Source of the DNA: CAZDBS01 sp964503775
GTDB taxonomy: Bacteria; Patescibacteriota; Saccharimonadia; Saccharimonadales; CAZDBS01
Direction: 5' to 3'
NCBI GenBank assembly: GCA_964503775.1
Contig: CAZDBS010000001.1
Location: 1 to 64,000, forward strand
Length of the DNA stretch: 64,000 bases
Below, one piece after another: positions 1-7,949 of this stretch. Position 1 is the first letter of the stretch. Every line of letters begins with the position of its first letter. The notes beneath the pieces were generated by a model, which worked only from the letters and a program-made list of their open reading frames with translations, made no database searches and was not told where the DNA came from. Both the position numbers and the translations under genes were made by a program.

Positions 1-51
1 CGCAACTTTGTTACAACAGCGCCCAATGACTACCTAGCTCAATAGTAATTC

Positions 52-750
52 TTATTTGTTTTCTAAAACGGCAACAGTCTTTGCGTTAAAGCCCTTAAAT
101 ACGAGCCACAATCCAAGTCCAAATTCAAACGCGGCAACCGGTAAGGCAAATAAGCCTTTTATTGGATCATCCAGCCCGATCACTCCGATCATCGTCAGAA
201 ACCAACCAGTTAGAAGAACAGGACCGCCAATGATGCCGATTCGTGAAAGCGCTCGAGGCACCAAACGTGATTTGTAAAGGAGGAAGCCTAAAAGCAGATC
301 ACAGATAGCAGGCATAAAGCTTTGGCTCTGCAGGAACATCCGGTCATATAACGTAGCAAGTGTATTACTGGAGGCTAGGGTACCAACATCAACCTGCGCC
401 GTGTGCATAGCCACAATGGTCATCAGGAACACAGTCCCAATGAATATGCCAGCAGATTCAAGTGTCCTTGCTGCCACAAGACCAAGCGCGGCACTTTCAT
501 TTTGTTTTTTTAGTATAGGGAAAAGTACGACAGCAGTACCAATGCCCGCTAAGGCGATGATGATTTCTAAAATTACTCCTACTATCGCTCCAGTGTCGGA
601 TCCACTACTAGCAATAAAGTCCACGCTCTTTACTGGTTCATAAAGTGCAAGTGTTGGTATAGACACAAAGGTGAGCAGGTATAACAATCCCGCGGTTAAT
701 GAAATTTTTCTATGCCTTGGCATTTGTTTGCTTGCTGTGGTTTCGTTCAT
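52..750 (-). CDS. DUF4386-family integral membrane protein
   Basis: This 232-residue protein has a short basic N-terminus (around RHRK) and about six hydrophobic segments (near residues 18-38, 52-78, 95-115, 140-160, 168-190 and 200-222). The sequence pattern, including GIGTAVVLFPILKKQNE after the second segment, matches the DUF4386 family of membrane proteins, whose function is unknown. It is transcribed divergently from a TetR-type regulator across a 120-bp gap holding two copies of a 13-bp dyad. This suggests that it is the regulator's target, perhaps induced by a small molecule. That role is inferred from context only. The start is the ATG at 750, preceded by a purine-rich GGAGATAAATCC. 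Confidence 0.85.
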   Translation of the reverse strand: MNETTASKQMPRHRKISLTAGLLYLLTFVSIPTLALYEPVKSVDFIASSGSDTGAIVGVILEIIIALAGIGTAVVLFPILKKQNESAALGLVAARTLESAGIFIGTVFLMTIVAMHTAQVDVGTLASSNTLATLYDRMFLQSQSFMPAICDLLLGFLLYKSRLVPRALSRIGIIGGPVLLTGWFLTMIGVIGLDDPIKGLFALPVAAFEFGLGLWLVFKGFNAKTVAVLENK

Positions 751-786
751 GGATTTATCTCCTTATTAAGTTAATACATATTAAAC

Positions 787-813
787 TTTACACCGTAAGG
801 TTTACACTGTAAA
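787..813. promoter_or_regulatory. Tandem dyad operator between DUF4386 gene and tetR-like gene
   Basis: Two related 13-bp words lie 14 bp apart: TTTACACCGTAAG (787-799) and TTTACACTGTAAA (801-813). The second is a perfect odd palindrome (TTTACA-C-TGTAAA), the first is a near match, and the whole block is also roughly dyadic. Position between divergent genes, one of them a TetR-family regulator, is the classic place for its operator. Binding is inferred, not shown. Confidence 0.65.
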
Positions 814-870
814 GCCTATTATATATACTTATCCACATTACCTAGTAATTACAGGAGCAAAAAAGCAATT

Positions 871-1542
871 ATGACCAATGATTCATCGACTGAAAATTTA
901 ACTCTGACTAAAGACCGCATTATAAAAACCGCAATTCAGCTTGCTGACACAGGCGGTTTAGATTCATTAAGTATGCGCAAGCTAGGTAGAGAATTGGGTG
1001 TTGAAGCGATGGCCCTGTATCACCACTTTAAGGACAAACACCACTTAATTGATGGCATGATCGATTATGTCCATGCTGAAATCAAATTACCGCAAAGCAA
1101 TGTGAAGTGGAGGGAATTTATGAAAAGACGAGCAAACTCTGCATTTGAAGTATTGTTACAACACCCCTGGGCTGCTCCAATTATGGAGGCAGGAGTAACT
1201 CCAGGACCCGCTACTTTACGGGATAGCGAAAATTGCTTGAAATGCTTTCGTGAAGCAGGGTATTCGATCCCGATGACGGTGCATGCAGTGACGGTACTCA
1301 ATATTTTTATATATGGTGCTGCTAGTCTGTATGCCAGGTTAAATTTTTCAAATTCTCAAGAGGCTGCAGAGTTTAGCGAAAATATCATGGATCAATTTAA
1401 CGTTGAACAATATCCATACCTTTCAGAAATCATGTCTAAATTTATGATGAAAGCAAAATATGACGCTAAAAAGGAGTTTGAATTTGGGCTTAATCTAATA
1501 CTTGATGGTATAACTGAACTTGATCCCAAAAGGTCAAGTTAA
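871..1542 (+). CDS. TetR/AcrR-family transcriptional regulator
   Basis: The 223-residue protein has an N-terminal TetR helix-turn-helix (about residues 14-60) with the recognition helix LGRELGVEAMALYHHF. The C-terminal ligand-binding half resembles the tetracycline-repressor C-terminal domain (TetR_C_1 type; residues about 80-215). It probably represses its own promoter and the divergent DUF4386 gene through the dyads at 787-813. The ATG at 871 is preceded by AGGAG at a rather long distance (about 16 bases). The ligand cannot be guessed from the sequence. Confidence 0.88.
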   Translation: MTNDSSTENLTLTKDRIIKTAIQLADTGGLDSLSMRKLGRELGVEAMALYHHFKDKHHLIDGMIDYVHAEIKLPQSNVKWREFMKRRANSAFEVLLQHPWAAPIMEAGVTPGPATLRDSENCLKCFREAGYSIPMTVHAVTVLNIFIYGAASLYARLNFSNSQEAAEFSENIMDQFNVEQYPYLSEIMSKFMMKAKYDAKKEFEFGLNLILDGITELDPKRSS

Positions 1543-1616
1543 GTTTTTAGAACGCCGATAGTTGTCAGTCTTCTAGACCTTGCCAGATTAAAAACCCCTA
1601 AAAGGAGTTGTATATA

Positions 1617-1779
1617 TGGAGGGCCTGGTGGGACTTGGTCACAGATATTTTTCCTTCGGAAAAATTCCGCGACCCCACCTCAACTTACTGCAAGCATAGC
1701 TTGCAATCAGTTTCCGGCTTTCCGACCCGCCGCCGGCGGGTCTCACCCACTCCACCCTACGACGTCGTGGAACAAGCCC
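1617..1779 (-). ncRNA. tRNA-like structured element downstream of tRNA-Lys(CUU)
   Basis: On the minus strand this region follows the tRNA-Lys(CUU) trailer hairpin. It starts with GGGCTTG (1773-1779), which pairs over 7 bp with CAGGCCC near its end. A hairpin follows, then GGGTGAGA and a 7-bp GC hairpin (ACCCGCC/GGCGGGT). Next is a TGCAAGC/GCTTGCA hairpin in which GA faces AGTA, then a T-stem copy GTGGG/CCCAC whose loop is replaced by a long hairpin with a GAA loop. It ends in CAGGCCC-T-CCA. The last 20 bases repeat the 3' end of tRNA-Lys(CUU) exactly. A related element follows tRNA-Lys(UUU), with compensating changes in the acceptor and T stems. A weak terminator (AACTCC...GGGGTT then T5) lies just beyond, near 1590-1610. 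Function unknown; the E. coli rtT repeats downstream of tyrT are the nearest known parallel. Confidence 0.6.
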
Positions 1780-1790
1780 ATCGAACCATA

Positions 1791-1831
1791 CCAATGAAAA
1801 GACCCGTCGCAAGGACGGGCATTTTCATTGG
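1791..1831 (-). terminator. Trailer hairpin pairing with the CCA end of tRNA-Lys(CUU)
   Basis: A long hairpin (CCAATGAAAA...TTTTCATTGG with an inner ACCCGTC/GACGGG stem) begins at the encoded CCA of the tRNA, so the CCA and discriminator-proximal bases are paired in the precursor. The same design with different arm sequences follows tRNA-Lys(UUU) and tRNA-His. It may act as terminator, processing guide, or both. Confidence 0.6.
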
Positions 1832-1905
1832 AGGGCCTGGTGGGACTTGAACCCACGACATTCTGCTTAAGAGGCAGACGCTCTAACCAGCTGAGCTACA
1901 GGCCC
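1829..1905 (-). tRNA. tRNA-Lys(CUU)
   Basis: A full cloverleaf can be drawn on the minus strand: acceptor GGGCCTG/CAGGCCC, D-arm GCTC/GAGC, anticodon arm TCTGC-CTCTTAA-GCAGA giving anticodon CUU (reads AAG), and T-arm GTGGG-TTCAAGT-CCCAC. The discriminator is U, followed by an encoded CCA (1829-1831). U73 is unusual for lysine tRNAs, but it is shared with the second tRNA-Lys of this window, which argues against a sequencing error. Confidence 0.95.
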
Positions 1906-1962
1906 AGAACAAAAGCAATTTTAACAGATTATTCTGATCTGTAAATGGCTCCTGCGGACTGT

Positions 1963-2514
1963 TTATTCACTCTTCTTGTCAGCCTTGGTTTCGGGTGCCT
2001 GGTCGGGAGTGGATAGTTGTTTGGGGGATCCGGGAGAAATCGAGTCGGGGGAGTCCAGGGCTTGCTTCAGCACCTCGAGAACGCTCTTGGCGTGTTCCTT
2101 CGACATGCCGACACGTGAGACAACCATCGGTTGGGCACCAGGTCCGACACTTTGGACAAAATTCAAAATCACTCCGAACTGATTACTCATAACATGCACC
2201 ATGTCGGTATACAGCACTCTACTATCGGCAGGGACGGACAAGTTTACTATATTACGCTTGATATCCTCCTCATCCTCAGAGATAGGCCTGGCATAGCCGG
2301 CTTCAGCCCAAAGTTCTACAGCTTGTGTTTCATCAAGCTTGAAGTGGAAAATGAGTAGTTCTACGATATCCTCACTGGGACGTAGACTCCCCGACTCTAT
2401 CATCTCGAGTCGCGCCGTATCGATCTCAACCGCACCGGCTACTTCCTCGATCGACTCCTTAGCTTGCAAGCGAAGTTCACGCAAATTTTGACCTAGTTTC
2501 CGAAATGGATTCAT
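1963..2514 (-). CDS. XRE-type HTH protein with C-terminal DUF3467-like domain
   Basis: The 183-residue protein begins with a Cro/C1-type helix-turn-helix (residues about 6-62; LGQNLRELRLQAKESIEEVA then IESGSLRPSEDIVELL). The second half (about 97-160) reads VLYTDMVHVMSNQFGVILNF and VVSRVGMSKEHAKSVLEVL. This is the pattern of DUF3467 proteins, a small family of unknown function with a conserved 'SPEHAK'-like helix. The C-terminal tail is polar and probably disordered. A role in transcription is likely from the HTH, but the target is unknown. It stands alone between tRNA-Lys and a small membrane protein on the same strand. Confidence 0.8.
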   Translation of the reverse strand: MNPFRKLGQNLRELRLQAKESIEEVAGAVEIDTARLEMIESGSLRPSEDIVELLIFHFKLDETQAVELWAEAGYARPISEDEEDIKRNIVNLSVPADSRVLYTDMVHVMSNQFGVILNFVQSVGPGAQPMVVSRVGMSKEHAKSVLEVLKQALDSPDSISPGSPKQLSTPDQAPETKADKKSE

Positions 2515-2579
2515 GCCGTCTCCTTCTAAGTACGTCCACTATTATACGCTTCGACCTACTATGCTATCAAAATTAGCTA

Positions 2580-2987
2580 TCAATCACACTCGCTAACCAC
2601 CACACCACTCTCATTGGTTAGATCACGACAGTTTATCTCCCCACTGGTAAGATTCTGGCTATCAAGTCGATGCAGCGTGATCATGCTAACCAGCGAGATT
2701 ACAACTAGTAAGAAAGTTATGATGATATTAACAATTGCATTTCGTCGTTGCTTTGAACCTAAGCTCTGCATCTTAACAATGTACATAATTACACCTACCG
2801 ACCATACCACCCCTATACCAGACAGTACTACAAGCGCGGAATTTGAGCGCCAATCGAAACTAGAACTCAACAACACCATGAGCACCCATACGACAACTGC
2901 GATGTCGCTCACGACCATGAGAGATGTCGTGTAGTTACGTTTAGAAGTGGGGGTTGTTGGTTGGTTTGAGAAGTTAACTCTATACAT
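2580..2987 (-). CDS. Small membrane protein of unknown function
   Basis: A 135-residue protein with three clear hydrophobic segments (about residues 23-42, 52-71 and 84-104), a polar N-terminus, and a short extracytoplasmic-looking C-terminus carrying two cysteines (INCRDL and VSECD) that could form a disulfide. Its start codon overlaps the end of glyA by 8 bp, so the two are probably co-transcribed and translationally coupled. I do not recognise the family. Confidence 0.65.
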   Translation of the reverse strand: MYRVNFSNQPTTPTSKRNYTTSLMVVSDIAVVVWVLMVLLSSSFDWRSNSALVVLSGIGVVWSVGVIMYIVKMQSLGSKQRRNAIVNIIITFLLVVISLVSMITLHRLDSQNLTSGEINCRDLTNESGVVVSECD

Positions 2988-4257
2988 TGGATGGTAGCGG
3001 GAATTGACGAGCGAAGTCGTTGACTTCGGCTTTTAGTTTAGCGAGCCTGGCAGAATCAGAGCGGTTGCTGATGGCCTGCAGCATCCATTCGGCGAGCTGT
3101 TCCATGTGGGATTCATCGAGACCACGTGTAGTCAGCGCTGGAGTACCAAGCCTCACGCCACTCGGTCGAAATGGTGGCTGGGTGTCGTTCGGGATGGCGT
3201 TTTTGTTAAGTGTCAGCCCTATTTGGTCCAAAGTCTCTTCGACAATCTTGCCATCGATACCAAAACTTGTCATAACATCGACCAGCATCAGGTGGTTATC
3301 GGTGCCATTGGTTATGAGCTTAAATCCGCGCTTCATGAGTTCGTCGGCCAGTTTCTTGGCATTTTTTACTACATTCTGGGCATATGTTTGAAATTCGGGT
3401 TGCATCGCCTCATAGAACGACACGGCTTTGGCAGCAATGACGTGCATATGCGGCCCTCCCTGGACACCAGGAAACACCGTACGATCGATAATTGTCGGTA
3501 GATTCTCAACAGTCTGCTCTGGTTTTTTCAGAGGGCTTGATACTTTGCCTTTGCTTAATATCATGCCTCCTCTTGGCCCACGAAGAGTCTTGTGGGTAGT
3601 TGTCGACATAATATGGAAGCCACTACCAAAGGGATTTTTCAGCACTTTGGCAGCGATCAAGCCAGCAATATGTGCCATGTCAGCCATCAGTACCGCTCCG
3701 ACTTCCCGACCTATTTCGGCAAATTTATCGTAGTCGAGTTCGCGTGGGTAGGCACTAAAGCCGGCAAGTATAATCTTGGGTTTGTTTTTGATAGCTAGGT
3801 CTCTTAGCTCATCAAAGTCTATCTCGCCGGTTTCGATATCTTTCATCCCGTATCTCACGAAGTTATATTGCTGCGCGAGAACCGTTACAGGATGACCATG
3901 AGTCAGATGCCCGCCATGACTGAGGTTCATAGCCAGCACCGTATCGCCAGGTTGTAGCCAAGCGTGATAGACCGCTTCGTTGGCCTGAGCGCCGCTGTGC
4001 GGTTGAACGTTGGCGTGATCGGCGTCAAAAAGTTTCTTGGCCCGCTCTATAGCAATTGTCTCGATCTTGTCCGTATTGTCTTGTCCGCCATAGTATCGTT
4101 TGCCTGGGTAACCTTCGGAGTACTTGTTGGTCAAAACACTGCCCAGCGCCGTCAATACGCCACTACTAACATAGTTCTCGCTAGGAATCAGCTCCAGACC
4201 TTCTTGTTGGCGCTTCTCTTCGGCTTTGATTAACTCTAATATCTCCTCATCGTCCAT
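2980..4257 (-). CDS. glyA: Serine hydroxymethyltransferase
   Basis: The 425-residue product fits the family's usual 415-430 residues. GlyA interconverts serine and glycine, transferring the one-carbon unit to tetrahydrofolate in the cytoplasm with pyridoxal phosphate. Family hallmarks include LIPSENYVS near the start, NKYSEGYPGKRYYGG, the block from ADMAHIAGLIAA, and STTTHKTLRGPRGG with the PLP-binding lysine. The C-terminal region holds the usual RLGTPALTTRG segment. The start ATG at 4257 lies only 11 bases from a TATAGT -10 box (4269-4274 on the minus strand), so the leader is very short. The downstream small membrane gene overlaps its stop. Confidence 0.97.
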   Translation of the reverse strand: MDDEEILELIKAEEKRQQEGLELIPSENYVSSGVLTALGSVLTNKYSEGYPGKRYYGGQDNTDKIETIAIERAKKLFDADHANVQPHSGAQANEAVYHAWLQPGDTVLAMNLSHGGHLTHGHPVTVLAQQYNFVRYGMKDIETGEIDFDELRDLAIKNKPKIILAGFSAYPRELDYDKFAEIGREVGAVLMADMAHIAGLIAAKVLKNPFGSGFHIMSTTTHKTLRGPRGGMILSKGKVSSPLKKPEQTVENLPTIIDRTVFPGVQGGPHMHVIAAKAVSFYEAMQPEFQTYAQNVVKNAKKLADELMKRGFKLITNGTDNHLMLVDVMTSFGIDGKIVEETLDQIGLTLNKNAIPNDTQPPFRPSGVRLGTPALTTRGLDESHMEQLAEWMLQAISNRSDSARLAKLKAEVNDFARQFPLPSNV

Positions 4258-4343
4258 ATCATAATCGTACTATACCTAGGTGTCTGAACATAGCACCTAT
4301 TCGTTTGTGGAATTTATATCACGCGGGGTATAGTTAGAGGACT

Positions 4344-6025
4344 ATGAGCGATGCAAATGAAAAAATTGGCCATCTTATCTACCAAATCCGTCAAGAAAAG
4401 GGCCTAACTCAATCAGAATTCGCCTCACGACTCGGCACCAGTCAGTCGGCTGTCAACCGTATAGAGAAGGGTAAACAAAATCTGAGCATCGACATGTTGG
4501 GTCGCGTATCAGACGTCTTGAACAAACAAATCATGAGCCTCACGACCGGCACGATGAACCTACGAGTTGAGGGCGGCCGGACACTTCGAGGTACGATCCA
4601 GACCAAAACCAGCAAAAATGCCGCAGTCGGGTTGCTTTGCGCCAGTCTCCTCAACCACGGAACAACCAAACTGAAGCGCATCCCGCGCATCGAGGAGGTC
4701 TATCGAATAATTGAAGTTCTCACCAGTATCGGCATGCAAATCAAATGGTCGAAAAATAACGACCTCGAGATTAAGCACCCCGGCCGCCACAAACTTAATC
4801 TCGACAAGATGGATAGAAACTCTGCTCGGCGAACACGCAGTGTCGTCATGATGATCGGATCTCTGATGCATGATTACACTGATTTCAAACTGCCTTACGC
4901 CGGGGGCTGCAAGCTTGGGGCAAGATCCGTACAGCCGCATCTTTTTGCGTTGGAAAATTTCGGAGTGGAGATCAAAGCAACCAACGGACATTACCAAATC
5001 CATGTCCAGCCGTCGCAACCCGAACACATCGTACTTTACGAGTCTGGCGATACGGTCACCGAAAACGTACTAATGGCTGCCGCCATGTTCCCGGGAACGA
5101 CAACCGTCTCTATGGCCAGTGCCAACTATGCCGTCCAAGACATGTGCCTCTTTCTCCAAAAGCTTGGTGTGAAAATAAGCGGAATTGGCACGACCAAACT
5201 CAAAATTCGTGGTGTCCANNNNNNNNNNNNNNNNNNNNNNNNNNNNNNNNNNNNNNNNNNNNNNNNNNNNNNNNNNNNNNNNNNNNNNNNNNNNNNNNNN
5301 NNNNNNNNNNNNNNNNNNTTGGTGTGAAAATAAGCGGAATTGGCACGACCAAACTCAAAATTCGTGGTGTCCAAGGCCCGATCAAGAAAAACATCACTTA
5401 CGCACCGGCTGAAGACCCGATTGAATCGATGCTATTCCTGAGCATAGCGGCTACTACTAATTCTCAGATAACTATCACCCGCTGTCCTATCGAGTTCCTC
5501 GAGCTTGAACTTTTGAAACTAGAGAAAATGGGTTGTCGTTATAAAATCTCGCCACGCTACAAAGCCGACAACGGTTACACCGAGCTGGTAGATATCACCA
5601 CTCTCAAGCATGGTGGGCTAGTTGCTCTGGAAGAGAAGATCTATGGCCGACCATTCCCGGGACTCAATATCGATAATCTACCATTTTTCGTACCTGTTGC
5701 GGCCGTCGCTAAGGGCCGCACTCTCATACACGATTGGGCTTTCGAGAACCGAGCAATCTACTTTACCGAGATGACTAAACTCGGAGCCAATGTCGAATTA
5801 GCAGACGCCCACCGACTGTACGTATACGGGCCCACCAAGTTTTCTCCGGCTGAAGTGGTTTGCCCACCAGCGCTTCGTCCAGCTGTTATCATCTTGATCG
5901 GTATGTTAGCCGCACCCGGTACATCCACCCTGCGCAATGTCTACTCGATCAATCGCGGCTACGAAGATTTAGCTGAGAGACTTAATACTCTTGGTGCTAG
6001 GATTACCGTTCTCCACGACCTCTAA
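4344..6025 (+). CDS. murA: UDP-N-acetylglucosamine 1-carboxyvinyltransferase (MurA) with N-terminal HTH domain; interrupted by scaffold gap
   Basis: MurA transfers enolpyruvate to UDP-GlcNAc, the first committed step of peptidoglycan synthesis. Here residues 1-65 form an XRE-type helix-turn-helix (QIRQEKGLTQSEFASRLGTS then VNRIEKGKQNLS), followed by the MurA fold from about residue 72. The catalytic cysteine is C189 in AGGCKLGARSVQPH, and SKNAA (K91, N92) matches the substrate-binding Lys-Asn. The gene is split by 100 Ns (5219-5318) flanked by an exact 55-bp repeat. Removing the gap and one repeat (155 bp) restores one frame of 508 residues, so the gene is very probably intact. A TATAGT -10 box (4329-4334) lies 9 bases before the ATG. 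It converges with the xylanase gene, overlapping it by 4 bp. Confidence 0.93.
5164..5373. other. Scaffold gap of 100 N with 55-bp duplicated flanks (assembly artefact)
   Basis: Bases 5164-5218 and 5319-5373 are identical over 55 bp and surround exactly 100 Ns. A 55-bp overlap equals a common assembler k-mer length, and 100 N is a common filler for unknown gaps. Collapsing the overlap keeps the murA frame. The true sequence is therefore most likely continuous, with nothing missing. Confidence 0.9.
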
Positions 6026-7809
6026 GGAAGTCTTAGGGTATCTTGCAGAGCTTTATAGATAGGTTTTGCCTGATAATTATCGTCCCAAATCAAGTTATCA
6101 CCATACTCTGGCGGATAGCTGTTGATCTCGGTCGTCGAACCATAACGATCAGTAACTCCCCATGTGCTGAACGAAGTGCATGTGGGCTCTGCCTGACAAG
6201 CTTTCAGTACCTCGGCATACTGTTGGGTCTGCTCAGACTCTCGCACACCACTGACATCAAGTTCTGAGACACGAGACAATAGTCCCATACTTGCCAGTTG
6301 CTGCATGTGCTTTCGTAGCACGTCCCCATTGATTTTGTCAGTGCTTAGATCATAGACGTGGGCTTGAAAACCGACACCGTCTACCGGAACACCACGCGAT
6401 TGCAGACGATTGAGGAGCTGTATGAAAGCATCCCATCGCTCACCATCTTCCTCTAGTCCAAACTCGTTGATAAACAATTTGGCATCCGGATCGGCTGAGC
6501 GTGCAGCTTTGAAGGCCTCATCGATATACGACTCGCCCATAGCCTGATACCAGATGTGGTTACGTAGAGTGGGATTACCCTCACGGTCATACTCGTAATC
6601 CGACATTGGTTCGTTGACGACGTCCCACTCAGCTATACGATCTTTGAAATGCGTCATGACGTTGGTGATGTGATCTATCATGATTTGCTTACGCTGGTCT
6701 TTAGGTGCAGTCGTCATCCAGCGAGCGTTGGCTTCGCCGAAAACTAGCGTATGGCCGTGGACGACCATACCATGAGCCGTAGCTGTGTCGACGATAGTGT
6801 CGGCATCATTAAAAACATAGACATCGGGCAAAGGGTGAACAAATTGCGGCTTTAGCTCATTCTCGGTCGTCATCATATTGAACTCACCTAGAGCCAGAGT
6901 ACGATACTTAGCATCCGACATGAGTGGGTTCAGGGCTAAGGCCCCACCTATATAAAGTGGTCGAGATCGCAATGATGCCAGATTCCGAAGACTTTCGGGA
7001 TTGTCGCGCGCCACAATGTTGGCAGGAGCGTTAAATACGACACCATCTCCCTCGACTTTTAGCGTCGTCAGGTCCCAACCAGGCGTCCCGACTCTAGCAT
7101 CGGCTCCAAACCAAAGTATCTTGTCGCTGAAAATCCGATGATCTGGCACTGTCTGGAGGACGGTGCCGTTACTCATGACAATTATGCTAGAACCCTTCTT
7201 CTCGACACTTAGCACTAGCGTACTGTCAAACACATCGATAAACGAGCGCTTTTCGACAGGATCCCGGTGGCGGCCGTCCCACAGCTCAACGGTTAGTGTA
7301 TTGTTCTGGATAGTGAAACGAATACCTTTACGCTCAAAACGCCATTCGTCATATATAACTGGTAGCTCACCATACAAATGAACGCTACCACCCTGTTTGA
7401 TCTCAGGTTTGAGGATCGCAGAAATCGTGAAGTTATCACCAAGACGTACTGACGGCCCGACAGGGTTTACGGGCGGATTTGTCTGATTTTCCGATCCATC
7501 TTGGTTCACAATTGCCCGGCCAACTGGGTCGATGTGTACGGCTGAATCAGTTTTGATCGCACCGGGTAATCTACTCCAATCCTCGCCTTCTATTAGATCC
7601 AGTGTCTGAGCTGCTTGTGTCTGGGTCGTTACTACAGTTGACGTGTTGGTTGATTTTGTCTGACGCGTACGATGACGGAGCGACCGCCATGACCAAGCCG
7701 GCGCTCCGAGAAGCAGGATTCCGGCGGCAGCCAGTGGCAAAGCGATGTGACCTCTCATCACATGATGCTCGTGTTTGGTAACTCCATTCGAACCTTTGGG
7801 TCTATGCAT
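6022..7809 (-). CDS. Exported GH10 endo-beta-1,4-xylanase with N-terminal lectin-like domain
   Basis: The 595-residue protein has a hydrophobic signal or anchor segment (about residues 19-42). A concanavalin/LamG-like beta region follows (about 85-265; DNFTISAILKPEI, ELWDGRHRDP). The C-terminal GH10 barrel (about 280-590) carries the acid/base glutamate in WDVVNEPMSD and the nucleophile glutamate in RVSELDV. GH10 enzymes cut xylan-type beta-1,4 backbones. It heads an island of carbohydrate genes. The ATG at 7809 sits 7 bases from a perfect TATAAT (minus strand, 7817-7822), implying an almost leaderless mRNA; an internal ATG before RGHIALP is an alternative start. A xylanase suggests access to plant polysaccharide or a related glycan, but the actual substrate is unknown. 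Confidence 0.9.
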   Translation of the reverse strand: MHRPKGSNGVTKHEHHVMRGHIALPLAAAGILLLGAPAWSWRSLRHRTRQTKSTNTSTVVTTQTQAAQTLDLIEGEDWSRLPGAIKTDSAVHIDPVGRAIVNQDGSENQTNPPVNPVGPSVRLGDNFTISAILKPEIKQGGSVHLYGELPVIYDEWRFERKGIRFTIQNNTLTVELWDGRHRDPVEKRSFIDVFDSTLVLSVEKKGSSIIVMSNGTVLQTVPDHRIFSDKILWFGADARVGTPGWDLTTLKVEGDGVVFNAPANIVARDNPESLRNLASLRSRPLYIGGALALNPLMSDAKYRTLALGEFNMMTTENELKPQFVHPLPDVYVFNDADTIVDTATAHGMVVHGHTLVFGEANARWMTTAPKDQRKQIMIDHITNVMTHFKDRIAEWDVVNEPMSDYEYDREGNPTLRNHIWYQAMGESYIDEAFKAARSADPDAKLFINEFGLEEDGERWDAFIQLLNRLQSRGVPVDGVGFQAHVYDLSTDKINGDVLRKHMQQLASMGLLSRVSELDVSGVRESEQTQQYAEVLKACQAEPTCTSFSTWGVTDRYGSTTEINSYPPEYGDNLIWDDNYQAKPIYKALQDTLRLP

Positions 7810-7949
7810 AAATAAGATTATACAGTACTAAGATGTAATATTTGCAACTTGTGATATAAACAGTTTCCTATAAAACGATTATGCTTTATTATCTACAATA
7901 TGAACTAACAAAAAGTAGTTCTGTATCAGTTAAATAGACAGGAGTCATC

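Noticed and set aside
1617..1779. tmRNA
   Set aside because: It has CCA and an acceptor-like stem but no tag frame, no normal T-loop and no G-U start of tmRNA; two related copies also argue against it.
1608..1850. 80-residue open frame across the tRNA-Lys(CUU) repeat
   Set aside because: Same cause: it reads through hairpins and the antisense of tRNA 3' ends, with no ribosome site or family.
1617..1905. Integrated mobile element with tRNA 3'-end att repeats
   Set aside because: The 20-bp repeats would fit att sites, but the inner 190 bases hold no integrase or gene and instead fold into a tRNA-like shape with compensating changes. Kept only as an alternative origin.
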